Positions 54,286 to 61,611 of a stretch of DNA of 64,000 nucleotides are shown piece by piece. The notes under the pieces are model-generated. The model was not told where the DNA came from. It saw nothing but the letters and a program-made list of their open reading frames with translations, and made no database searches. Origin of the DNA: Streptomyces deccanensis (lineage in GTDB: Bacteria; Actinomycetota; Actinomycetes; Streptomycetales; Streptomycetaceae); contig NZ_CP092431.1 of NCBI RefSeq assembly GCF_022385335.1, positions 372,001 to 436,000 on the forward strand. The letters run 5' to 3'. The position numbers were made by a program, and so were the translations under genes. The stretch's first letter is position 1; every line of letters begins with the position of its first letter.

Positions 54286-55287
54286 ATGGCCCGCATGACG
54301 ACAGTGGAAGGCATTGACGCTCGCGGTACGCACCACTGCGAGACGACGGCCCTGGGGGTGCTGCTGCGGCACCAAGGGCTCGACCTGTCCGAGCCCATGC
54401 TCTTCGGCCTCGGCTCCGGCCTGTCCTTCATCTACTGGGACAGCAAGAACATGGACTTCCCGTTCCTCGGCGGGCGGGTCAAGCCGTTCGAGCTCACCAG
54501 GAACCTGGCCGCCGCCCTCGGCCTGGACCTGGTGGTCAAGGAGACCGGCTCACCCCGCAGGGCGTGGGAGAACGTGAAGGCTCCCCTCGACGCGGGCCGA
54601 CCGGTCGGACTCCAGCTCGACAGCTACCACTTGGAGTACTTCTCCTCGAAGGTGCACTTCGGCGGCCATGTGGTCGCCCTGTACGGCTACGACGACCGTG
54701 ATGCCCACCTGGTGGACACCGACCAGCAGGGCGGAGCGGTGTCCACCAGCCTGGCGAGCCTGGCCGAGGCCCGGGCCGCGCGGGGGCCGATGAGTGCCAG
54801 GCACCGCTCGTTCACCCTGACCGTGCCGACAGGAGGCCCGCCCGCCGTGGCGGACCGGATCGTTCCGGCCATCACCGCCTGCGCCGACGCCTTCCTCCAC
54901 CCGCCCATCGCCAACCTGGGGCACCGGGGCATCGAGAAGGCCGGAAAGCTCGTACCGACATGGTCGCGGCGCACCGACGATCCAGGACGGGATCTGCCGC
55001 AGGCCGCCCTCCTGATGGAGAAGGCCGGCACCGGCGGCGCCCTGTTCCGCAATCTCTACCGTGACTTCCTCGCCGAGTGCGCCGAACTGCTCGACAGCGA
55101 CCGGGTCCGCGCGGGCCACACGCTGTACGCCGAGGCGGCCGGCCTCTGGACGGAGGTGGCAGCGCTGATCGGGAAGGCGGGTACGTCGGGCGAGGAGGAG
55201 TGCCTGCGGCAGGCGGGCACGGTGCTCGGCGATCTCGCACGCATCGAGCGCGAGGCCATGCGGGAACTGAGCCGCCTGGAGCCGTAG
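54286..55287 (+). CDS. BtrH-like protein (BtrH N-terminal + DUF4872)
   Basis: A 333-residue protein. The N-terminal part (HHCETTALGVLLRHQGLDLSEPMLFGLGSGLSFIYW) matches the BtrH N-terminal domain, a papain-like cysteine fold with Cys at about residue 18 and His in FGGHVVALYGYDD; the C-terminal half (VPAITACADAFLHPPIANLGHRGIEK onward) matches DUF4872. In butirosin synthesis BtrH transfers an acyl side chain from a carrier protein to the aminoglycoside. No carrier protein or aminoglycoside genes are adjacent, so the acceptor is unknown. Starts at 54286 and 54295 are both possible. Confidence 0.85.
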   Translation: MARMTTVEGIDARGTHHCETTALGVLLRHQGLDLSEPMLFGLGSGLSFIYWDSKNMDFPFLGGRVKPFELTRNLAAALGLDLVVKETGSPRRAWENVKAPLDAGRPVGLQLDSYHLEYFSSKVHFGGHVVALYGYDDRDAHLVDTDQQGGAVSTSLASLAEARAARGPMSARHRSFTLTVPTGGPPAVADRIVPAITACADAFLHPPIANLGHRGIEKAGKLVPTWSRRTDDPGRDLPQAALLMEKAGTGGALFRNLYRDFLAECAELLDSDRVRAGHTLYAEAAGLWTEVAALIGKAGTSGEEECLRQAGTVLGDLARIEREAMRELSRLEP

Positions 55288-55328
55288 TCGACCGAGGAGA
55301 CGTACGCCACTCCTCCCGCACGCCCCCT

Positions 55329-55361
55329 AAATACGCATCTCCGATGCAACATTGCTAGGCT
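55329..55361 (+). promoter_or_regulatory. nsrR promoter with candidate NsrR box, leaderless
   Basis: AAATACGCATCTC (55329-55341) contains half of the dyad GCAT-ctccg-ATGC (55335-55347). A TAGGCT -10 box (55356-55361) is 6 nt before the GTG start, so the mRNA is probably leaderless and NsrR binding would overlap the promoter. Confidence 0.55.
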
Positions 55362-55367
55362 GCCGCC

Positions 55368-55808
55368 GTGAGGCTGACCAGATACACGGATCTCGCACTA
55401 CGGGCAGTGATGCGCCTGGCCGTCGTGGACGGCGAGGAGTTGCTGACCACACGCCAGATCGCCGACTCCATGAACGTCCCCTACACGCACATGGCGAAGG
55501 CCATCGCCCAGTTGCAGCACCTGGGCGTGATCGAGGCGCGGCGCGGCCGCAACGGCGGGCTGACGCTCACCGCCGCGGGGCGGAGCACTCAAGTGGGCGA
55601 TCTGGTCCGGACGTTGGAGGGCGACCGGGAAGCCGTGGTGTGCGAGGGCGACGCCCCGTGCCCCCTCTCGGGTGCCTGCCGGCTGCGGCGGGCCCTGCGG
55701 CAGGCGCAGGCCGCCTTCTACTCCTCGCTGAACGGCGTGACCGTGGCCGATCTGGTGACGTCACCGACGGGACCGGTGCTGCTGGCACTCGGCGCTCCCC
55801 CGGGCTGA
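55368..55808 (+). CDS. nsrR: NsrR, Rrf2-family nitric-oxide-sensing repressor
   Basis: A 146-residue Rrf2 protein. Winged helix: TTRQIADSMNVPYTHMAKAIAQLQHLGVIEARRGRNGGLTLT. Three cysteines at 92, 98 and 104 (C-x5-C-x5-C) match the [4Fe-4S] ligands of NsrR, which in Streptomyces coelicolor represses its own gene and hmpA flavohemoglobin genes until nitric oxide destroys the cluster. The gene is directly upstream of a flavohemoglobin, supporting NsrR rather than IscR or RsrR. Confidence 0.92.
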   Translation: MRLTRYTDLALRAVMRLAVVDGEELLTTRQIADSMNVPYTHMAKAIAQLQHLGVIEARRGRNGGLTLTAAGRSTQVGDLVRTLEGDREAVVCEGDAPCPLSGACRLRRALRQAQAAFYSSLNGVTVADLVTSPTGPVLLALGAPPG

Positions 55809-55857
55809 CCGCCACGCGGCACCGGATCGCGACCGTCGAACGGCCACCACGCACCAC

Positions 55858-55911
55858 GGCCACCACGGCCACCACGGCCACCACGGCCACCACGGCCACC
55901 ACGGCCACCAC
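55858..55911. repeat. 9-bp tandem repeat, unit GGCCACCAC, six copies
   Basis: Six perfect copies between nsrR and hmp, followed at once by GGCCAAAAATACG. The array is untranslated and would sit in or just upstream of the hmp promoter. Confidence 0.9.
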
Positions 55912-55917
55912 GGCCAA

Positions 55918-55930
55918 AAATACGAGTCTC
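55918..55930 (+). promoter_or_regulatory. Candidate NsrR box upstream of hmp
   Basis: AAATACGAGTCTC resembles AAATACGCATCTC of the nsrR promoter (11 of 13 identical). It is 46 bp upstream of the hmp start. The second half of the dyad is poorly conserved. Confidence 0.45.
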
Positions 55931-55975
55931 ACGCACCAATTAACGAATCGATCTTCGGCAACAGGAGTGTCTTCG

Positions 55976-57181
55976 ATGCTTTCCGCGCAGTCGGCCCCCG
56001 TCGTACGCGCGACGCTTCCCGTGGTGGGAGCCTCGCTGACCACGATCACGGAAGTGTTCTACCGGCGGCTGTTCGAGGAGCGTCCGGAGCTGCTGAGGCA
56101 CCTGTTCAACCGCGCCAACCAGGCATCCGGCGCCCAGCGCGAGGCCCTGGCCGGTGCCGTGGCGGCCTTCGCCACCCTCCTGGTCGAGCGGCCCGACGAA
56201 CGCCCGGACGCCGTCCTCGCGCGCATCGCCCACAAGCACGTCTCCCTCGGTGTCACCGCGGACCAGTACCCCTTGGTGGGGCGCCACCTGCTCGCGGCGG
56301 TCGTCGAAGTCCTCGGTGACGCCGTCACCCCCGAGGTCGGTGCCGCCTGGGACGAGGTCTACTGGCTGATGGCCAACGCCCTCATCGCGATCGAGGCCCG
56401 CCTCTACACCGAGGCCGGTGTGCCGGACGGGGAGGTGTGGCGGCCCATGGAGGTGGCCGAGCGCCGTCAGGAGTCCGCCGACGCCGTGTCCCTGGTCCTG
56501 CGCCGGCCCGACGGACGTCCGACGCCCGCGTTCCGCCCCGGTCAGTACGTCAGTGTCCGCGTGGAGCTGCCCGACGGCGCCCACCAGATCCGCCAGTACA
56601 GCCTGTCCACGGCCCCCGACCACAAGACCTGGCGCATCACGGTCAAGCGCGAGAGGGCCGCCGACGGCACCGTGCCCGACGGCGAGGTCTCGTCCTGGCT
56701 GCACACCCACGCCGAGGTGGGCTGCGTGCTGGACGTCTCGGTGCCCGCCGGTGATCTGGTCCTGCCGGAGGGCGACACCCCGCTCCTGCTCGCCTCCGCC
56801 GGCATCGGCATCACCCCGATGCTGTCGATGCTCGACCACCTCGCCCTCACCTCCTCGTCCCGCCCCGTCACCGTCGTGCACGCCGACCGCTCCCCGCTCG
56901 ACCATGCGCACCGCGACGAGCAGGCGGACCTCGTCAGCCGTCTCCCCCGTGCCGACCTCCACCTGTGGTACGAGCGCGACGCCCACCGCTCCCCCGGCAC
57001 CCATGTCCTCACCGGTCGCGCCACGCTCGACCACCTCACCCCGGACCCCGACACCACCGCCTACCTCTGCGGGCCGCTGCCCTTCATGCGGGCGGTGCGG
57101 GGCGAGCTGCTGGCCAAGGGCCTGCGGCCCGCCGCGCTCCACTACGAGGTGTTCGGCCCCGACCTCTGGCTCGGCAAGTGA
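55976..57181 (+). CDS. hmp: Flavohemoglobin, nitric oxide dioxygenase
   Basis: A 401-residue three-domain protein. Globin domain (1-140) with B10 Tyr29 and proximal His88 in HKHVSLG; FAD-binding barrel with RQYSLS (206-211); NAD domain with AGIGITPM (275-282) and C-terminal YLCGPLPFM and YEVFGPD. It converts nitric oxide and O2 to nitrate. Start 55976 follows AGGAG at 55963-55967. Regulated by the upstream NsrR. Its stop overlaps the truncated hemoglobin start by 4 nt. Confidence 0.95.
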   Translation: MLSAQSAPVVRATLPVVGASLTTITEVFYRRLFEERPELLRHLFNRANQASGAQREALAGAVAAFATLLVERPDERPDAVLARIAHKHVSLGVTADQYPLVGRHLLAAVVEVLGDAVTPEVGAAWDEVYWLMANALIAIEARLYTEAGVPDGEVWRPMEVAERRQESADAVSLVLRRPDGRPTPAFRPGQYVSVRVELPDGAHQIRQYSLSTAPDHKTWRITVKRERAADGTVPDGEVSSWLHTHAEVGCVLDVSVPAGDLVLPEGDTPLLLASAGIGITPMLSMLDHLALTSSSRPVTVVHADRSPLDHAHRDEQADLVSRLPRADLHLWYERDAHRSPGTHVLTGRATLDHLTPDPDTTAYLCGPLPFMRAVRGELLAKGLRPAALHYEVFGPDLWLGK

Positions 57182-57669
57182 GCGGGACGCGACGCCTTCC
57201 CGACATCCGCGACCGCCAGGACGTGGAGCGGCTGGTCGGCGCGTTCTACGACGAGGTCCTCGGCGATCCCCTCATCGGCCGGCTCTTCACGGAGGTGGCC
57301 CGTGTCGACCTGGCCGTCCACCTGCCCGTGATGGCCGACTTCTGGGAGAGCGCCCTGCTCTCCCCGGGGGTCTACCGCCGCAACGCCCTGCGCGCGCACC
57401 GCGACCTGCATGCCGAGAGCCCGTTGCGCGCCGAGCACTTCGACCGCTGGCTGGAGCTGTGGTCGGCGGTGGTACGTCGACGGCACGCGGGACCGGTGTC
57501 CGAGCGGGCGATCGTCAAGGCGCACGCCGTGGCCCGCGCCCTGCTGCACAACACCGCGGGCGACGGACGGCCCCGCCGGGAGCCCGGCCCCGTCCTCGTC
57601 ACCATCGAGCCGTCGGCCGACCACGGACGGACGGACCCGGCGGGACACCGGCCGGAAAGCGAGGGGTGA
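57178..57669 (+). CDS. Group III truncated hemoglobin-like protein
   Basis: A 163-residue globin: VERLVGAFYDEVLGDPLIGRLF, LAVHLPVMADFWESALLSPGVYRRN and AEHFDRWLELWSAVV follow the group III truncated hemoglobin layout, with the proximal His probably in HRDLH or the ERHFDRW-type segment. A ~30-residue charged tail is extra. GTG 57178 overlaps the hmp stop, so it is translationally coupled and probably shares NsrR control. Likely role: nitric oxide or O2 chemistry alongside Hmp. Confidence 0.85.
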   Translation: MSGTRRLPDIRDRQDVERLVGAFYDEVLGDPLIGRLFTEVARVDLAVHLPVMADFWESALLSPGVYRRNALRAHRDLHAESPLRAEHFDRWLELWSAVVRRRHAGPVSERAIVKAHAVARALLHNTAGDGRPRREPGPVLVTIEPSADHGRTDPAGHRPESEG

Positions 57670-57676
57670 GACCGGG

Positions 57677-58267
57677 TCACCTCCGCGCGGGCTCGCCACC
57701 TCCGGCCCCGTGCCCGGGCGACTCCCGGCCCGTGGCGTCCGGCTTCCAGTCCTGGGCGAGGAGCCCGAGCACCACCTCGTCCAGGAACTCGCCCATCACC
57801 CAGGCCGAGGAACGCAGCACGCCTTCGCGGACGAAGCCGTTGCGCTCGGCGGCGCCCAGCATCGCGGCGTTGTCCGACAGCGTCTCGATCTGCAGCCGGT
57901 TCAGGCCGCGCACGAGGAAACCGTAGTGGCACAGCACCGCGACCACGTCCGCGCCGTAGCCCTTGCCCCGGGCGGCCGGCAGCAGCCCCAGCCCGATGTG
58001 CGCGGTCCGGTTGTGGGTGTCGATGCCCCAGAGCGCCGCGGTGCCGATCAGCGTCCCGCCCTCCGACTCCACGACGGAGAACGGGACGCGGTCCTGCGCC
58101 GTGCCGTCATCCACGGGCCGCGCGTCCTTCGCGTCGGGGGCGAGCGGACGCCACGGCCTGCCCTCGGACCGCGCGGCGTTGACCACGTCGTTGTAGAGCT
58201 CGGCCACCAGAATCGGAACGTCTTCCTCGTGCCGAGCCCTCAGCCCGACCTTGGCACCTCTCAGCAT
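57677..58267 (-). CDS. GNAT-family N-acetyltransferase (RimJ/RimL type)
   Basis: A 196-residue acetyltransferase. LRGAKVGLRARHEEDVPILVAELYND opens the fold; the acetyl-CoA loop is GLGLLPAARGKGYGADVVAVL (Q/RxxGxG/A type), followed by LNRLQIETLSDNAAMLGAAERNGFVREGVLR, characteristic of RimJ/RimL-like enzymes that acetylate protein N-termini or small amines. Convergent with the truncated hemoglobin gene. Substrate unknown. Confidence 0.9.
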   Translation of the reverse strand: MLRGAKVGLRARHEEDVPILVAELYNDVVNAARSEGRPWRPLAPDAKDARPVDDGTAQDRVPFSVVESEGGTLIGTAALWGIDTHNRTAHIGLGLLPAARGKGYGADVVAVLCHYGFLVRGLNRLQIETLSDNAAMLGAAERNGFVREGVLRSSAWVMGEFLDEVVLGLLAQDWKPDATGRESPGHGAGGGEPARR

Positions 58268-58374
58268 GCGAGCTTCCTACCGGGCCGAACGAGCCGTCGG
58301 CAATCGAATAAGCCCACGCCGGTTCACCCGCTGCCCCGCCGGGCCGGGCTCGTCGGCTCGAAACCGGTGTGCAG

Positions 58375-58690
58375 GCTCGCCGCCGACGGGCCACGAGGCC
58401 GGCGTGACACACCACGTCGCGCTCTCCGTGGTCGGCACGGGCCGCCTCCAGGAGAGCGGCTAGTTCCGCGCCAAGCAGGTCCAGGAGGAGCTGATCGAGG
58501 CGTCGGGGATCCCCTGGTCGATCGTGCGTGCCACGCAGTTCTTCGAGTTCGTGCAGGGGAGCCGACATGTCGGCCGAGGGCGACGCCGTACGGCTGGCCC
58601 CGGTCGGGATCCAGTTCGACGCACTCGTCCGCGAGGCGCTCGCCGCCACGAACGACCCCCGCACGGTCGTCACCGACCCGACGCCCTGTA
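58375..58690 (+). pseudogene. Decayed NmrA/SDR-type NAD(P)-binding protein
   Basis: Translation from about 58390 reads VTHHVALSVVGTGRLQESG, then TAG (58461-58463), then FRAKQVQEELIEASGIPWSI and VRATQFFEF, the typical middle of NmrA-like proteins, where the stop replaces a Tyr. The similarity then jumps to the +1 frame (SAEGDAVRLAPVGIQ, NDPRTVVTDPT) to about 58682. The Rossmann N-terminus is missing. So it has an internal stop, at least one frameshift or deletion, and truncation at both ends. Confidence 0.75.
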
Positions 58691-58844
58691 CTCGGGTGCT
58701 GGCTCGCGCGGCAGGGGTGAGGGCCGCGCCGACCCGGCGGACGGGTGGGCACCCTCCTGGGTAGGCTTTCCGGCGGGGCCGCGCGACCGTGTGTACCAGG
58801 TCGCCGTACCCACCGGTCCGGTGTGCCGCTCGACCAAGAGAGAC

Positions 58845-59750
58845 ATGATGTCCCCGACGATTCGCAGGGCCGTGATCCCCGCCGCCGGCCTCGGTTCCCG
58901 ACTGCTGCCCCTCACCAAGGCGATTCCGAAGGAGATGCTGCCGGTCGGCGACAAGCCGGTCGTCGAGCACACCGTGCGCGAGCTGGTGGACTCCGGCATC
59001 ACCGACATCACCATCGTGGTCTCCGGCGGGAAGAGCCTCATCCAGGACCACTTCCGGCCCAACCCCGCCCTCGTCGAGCAGCTCCGCGAGGACGGCAAGA
59101 CGGCCTACGCGGACGCGGTCGAGGAGGTCGCGGAGCTGGCCCGCCGGGGGCACATCACCTATCTCGACCAGTACGGGCCGTACGGCAACGGCACCCCGGT
59201 GCTGAACGCCGCCCGCTCCTTCGGTGACGAGCCGGTGCTGGTGCTCTGGCCCGACGACGTCTTCGTGGCCGAGGTCCCCCGCGCCCAGCAGCTGATCCGC
59301 GCCTACGAGCAGACCGGCTGCCCGGTGCTGGCGCTCCTGCCGATGGACCCGACCGAGTCCCAGCGCTACGGCGTGCCCATAGTCAAGGAGGACCTCGGCG
59401 ACGGCCAGCTGCGCATCACCGGCCTGGTGGAGAAGCCCGAGCCCGCCGCCGCGCCCTCGGCGTACGCGGCCATCGGCGGCTATGTCGTCACCCCCGGCAT
59501 CATCGACGAACTGCGCGAGCAGACCCGCCGCTGGTACGAGCACCGGACGGGCGAGGTCTACCTGACCGACGCGATCAACGCGTACGCCGCGACGCGTGCG
59601 GTGTACGGGCAGGTCATCAAGGGCCGCTGGTACGACACGGGCAACCCGGCCGACTACCTGGTCGCCCAGATGGCCTCCGCGCTGGCCCACCCGGAGTACG
59701 GCCCCGTCCTGCGCGGCCTGGTGAACGGCCTGGACTCCCCCGGAAACTGA
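58845..59750 (+). CDS. galU: UTP-glucose-1-phosphate uridylyltransferase
   Basis: A 301-residue nucleotidyltransferase making UDP-glucose. The signature AAGLGSRLLPLTKAIPKEM (13-31) holds the nucleotide-binding loop and Mg-linked residues; DKPVVEHTVRELVDSGITDI, LVLWPDDVF and the GLVEKPEP and DTGNPADYL blocks are all conserved. Start at 58845 or the adjacent 58848 ATG behind AAGAGAGA. UDP-glucose feeds cell-wall polymers and trehalose/glycogen metabolism. Monocistronic here. Confidence 0.93.
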   Translation: MMSPTIRRAVIPAAGLGSRLLPLTKAIPKEMLPVGDKPVVEHTVRELVDSGITDITIVVSGGKSLIQDHFRPNPALVEQLREDGKTAYADAVEEVAELARRGHITYLDQYGPYGNGTPVLNAARSFGDEPVLVLWPDDVFVAEVPRAQQLIRAYEQTGCPVLALLPMDPTESQRYGVPIVKEDLGDGQLRITGLVEKPEPAAAPSAYAAIGGYVVTPGIIDELREQTRRWYEHRTGEVYLTDAINAYAATRAVYGQVIKGRWYDTGNPADYLVAQMASALAHPEYGPVLRGLVNGLDSPGN

Positions 59751-59889
59751 CGGGGCCAGGCGCCGCCGAGCCGGGGCCGCCCGTCGCTCCTGCCGCCAGT
59801 CTGGTGGTCCCTGGACCGTGTCCGCGTCCGCGCTGTCACAAAAGTGCTCGCCGATCGGTCTTGTGGGGGCAGACGCGATTGGAGCAACC

Positions 59890-60060
59890 GTGACTTTCGC
59901 TGAGACCGCAGACCGACGACGGATCGGGGCCGTGGCCGCCCTGGAGGCCCTGCTCGCGCCCGACGCCGTCAGCCTGTCCGACGGCAACGGGCTGCGGGGG
60001 GACACCGAACTGCGGTTCGTCGAAGCCAACGGGTGTGCGGGCGTACTGGCACGGTGTTGA
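59890..60060 (+). CDS. Possible 56-residue small protein, unknown
   Basis: GTG at 59890 preceded by GGAG (59881-59884), ending TGA at 60060. The translation (MTFAETADRRRIGAVAALEA, later LSDGNGLRGDTELRFVEANG) has balanced composition and could be a real small protein or the truncated start of a longer gene. No family recognised. Confidence 0.35.
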   Translation: MTFAETADRRRIGAVAALEALLAPDAVSLSDGNGLRGDTELRFVEANGCAGVLARC

Positions 60061-60192
60061 ACCCGAGCAAGCTCGCCGGCTTCGGGTAGACCTCCCGCGC
60101 TTCCCTCTGGAGACCGCGCGCGGTGCGGATGTGACATGTGGGCTGCCGTGACCCTTGCAAAGGTCCGGACCAACTGCTAATTCCCTTTCTGT

Positions 60193-60207
60193 TAGGAAAG
60201 TTTCCTA
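60193..60207 (+). promoter_or_regulatory. GAAAGTTTC palindrome upstream of GH5 cellulase
   Basis: TAGGAAA-G-TTTCCTA is a perfect odd-length palindrome containing GAAAGTTTC (60196-60204), 20 bp upstream of the GH5 start and next to its AGGAG site. It is the best-conserved of the four boxes in the window. Confidence 0.75.
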
Positions 60208-60227
60208 CCAGTTGGCAGGAGTCCCCC

Positions 60228-61274
60228 ATGAGACCGGCACGATCCGTTCTGCTCGTCGCCGCGCTGCTGCTCCTCGGCCTCGTCCTCACCCCCGCGACCG
60301 CGCAGTCCGCCCCCACCGTCCCGACGACCCAGAAGGCGGCGGCGAGCCCTGTCGCCGCCAACGGACAGCTCAAGGTCTGCGGCACCAAGCTCTGCAACCA
60401 GCAAGGAAAAACGATCCAGCTCCGAGGGATGAGCACGCACGGTCTGCAGTGGTACAGCCAGTGCGTCACCAGCGGCTCGCTCAACGCCCTCGCCTCCGAC
60501 TGGAGGGCGGACGTCCTGCGCGTCTCCATGTACATCCAGGAGGACGGCTACGAGACCGATCCGCGCCGCTTCACCGACCTGGTCCACTCGGCCATCGAGC
60601 AGGCCACCGCCCGCGGCATGTACGTCATCGTCGACTGGCACATGCTCGACCCGGGCGACCCGCACCACAACCTCGCCCGCGCCAAGACCTTCTTCTCCGA
60701 GATCGCCCAGCGCCACCGCGACAAGAACAACCTGCTGTACGAGATCGCGAACGAACCCAGCGGCGTGAGCTGGTCCCGCATCAAGAGCTACGCCGAGCAG
60801 CTCATCCCCGTCATCAGGGCCAAGGACGCGGACACGCCGATCCTGGTCGGCACCCGCGCCTGGTCCTCGCTCGGTGTGTCGGAGGGCGCGAACGAGTCCG
60901 AGGTGGTCGCCAACCCGGTGAACGCGGCCAACATCATGTACACCTTCCACTTCTACGCGTACTCGCACCGGGACGAGTACCTCCAGACCCTTTCTCGCGC
61001 GGCGGACCGGATACCCGTCTTCGTCACCGAGTTCGGCACCCAGAACTACGCGGGTGAGGGCGCGAACGACTTCGCCATGGCGCAGCGCTATCTCGATCTC
61101 CTGGCGGCCAAGAAGATCAGTTGGGTCAACTGGAACTTCTCCGACGACCACCGCAGTGGCGCCGTCTTCAAGCAGGGCACCTGCGCCGGCAACGGCCCAT
61201 GGGCCGGCACGTCCTCCCTCAAGCCGGCGGGCGTCTGGATCCGCGACCGCGTCAGGACACCGGACGACTTCTGA
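60228..61274 (+). CDS. Secreted GH5 cellulase (GH5_2-like)
   Basis: A 348-residue endo-beta-1,4-glucanase. Sec signal peptide with cleavage near ATAQSA (about residue 27), a ~20-residue linker, then a single GH5 barrel: GMSTHGLQWY, acid Glu176 in YEIANEP, nucleophile Glu268 in FVTEFGTQ, and NWNFSDDHRSGAVF near the end. No carbohydrate-binding module, unlike the GH5 at 44139. ATG 60228 follows AGGAG at 60216-60220. The GAAAGTTTC palindrome links it to the GH43/LacI locus 17 kb away. Confidence 0.92.
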   Translation: MRPARSVLLVAALLLLGLVLTPATAQSAPTVPTTQKAAASPVAANGQLKVCGTKLCNQQGKTIQLRGMSTHGLQWYSQCVTSGSLNALASDWRADVLRVSMYIQEDGYETDPRRFTDLVHSAIEQATARGMYVIVDWHMLDPGDPHHNLARAKTFFSEIAQRHRDKNNLLYEIANEPSGVSWSRIKSYAEQLIPVIRAKDADTPILVGTRAWSSLGVSEGANESEVVANPVNAANIMYTFHFYAYSHRDEYLQTLSRAADRIPVFVTEFGTQNYAGEGANDFAMAQRYLDLLAAKKISWVNWNFSDDHRSGAVFKQGTCAGNGPWAGTSSLKPAGVWIRDRVRTPDDF

Positions 61275-61312
61275 CCGGTGATCAGCCGGACGACTTCCGA
61301 ACCGGTGGCCAA

Positions 61313-61357
61313 CGACACGACGGGAGCCGCCGACCGGCCCCGGCTCCCGTCGTGTCG
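61313..61357 (+). terminator. Strong terminator hairpin after GH5
   Basis: CGACACGACGGGAGCC (61313-61328) and its exact 16-bp complement (61342-61357) with a 13-nt loop, 38 nt after the GH5 stop. Confidence 0.88.
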
Positions 61358-61374
61358 GCGGGGGCGGGCGCGGT

Positions 61375-61599
61375 GAGGGCCCGGGCCGGGGACGCGGGCG
61401 CGGCCGGGGCGGGGAGGACGGCTACGAGCCCTTCGGCGACGACGCGCTGGTCACCGTGCACGTCGTGCTCGGCGCCACGGTGCTCCTCCTCCACATCGCG
61501 GCGCAGGTCGTTCTCCACGCGGCGTTCGCGGCGCACGTCGGTCTGGTGCTCAAGCACCAACTGGTCGACCGCGACCACCTGTTGGGCCGCATGCTCTGA
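61375..61599 (+). pseudogene. C-terminal remnant resembling a cytochrome b561-type membrane protein
   Basis: In the frame ending TGA at 61597-61599 the translation contains VLGATVLLLHIAAQVV, then LVLKHQLVDRDHLLGRML. The last block matches the C-terminal end of streptomycete cytochrome b561-like proteins. No start codon, ribosome site or N-terminal helices are present, so it is a fragment. Confidence 0.5.
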
Positions 61600-61611
61600 C
61601 CAGGCGCGTTC

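Noticed and set aside
55858..55911. Coding Thr/Ala repeat protein from the 9-bp array
   Set aside because: A frame is open through it into hmp, but hmp has its own ribosome site at 55963 and the array lacks a start; treated as non-coding.
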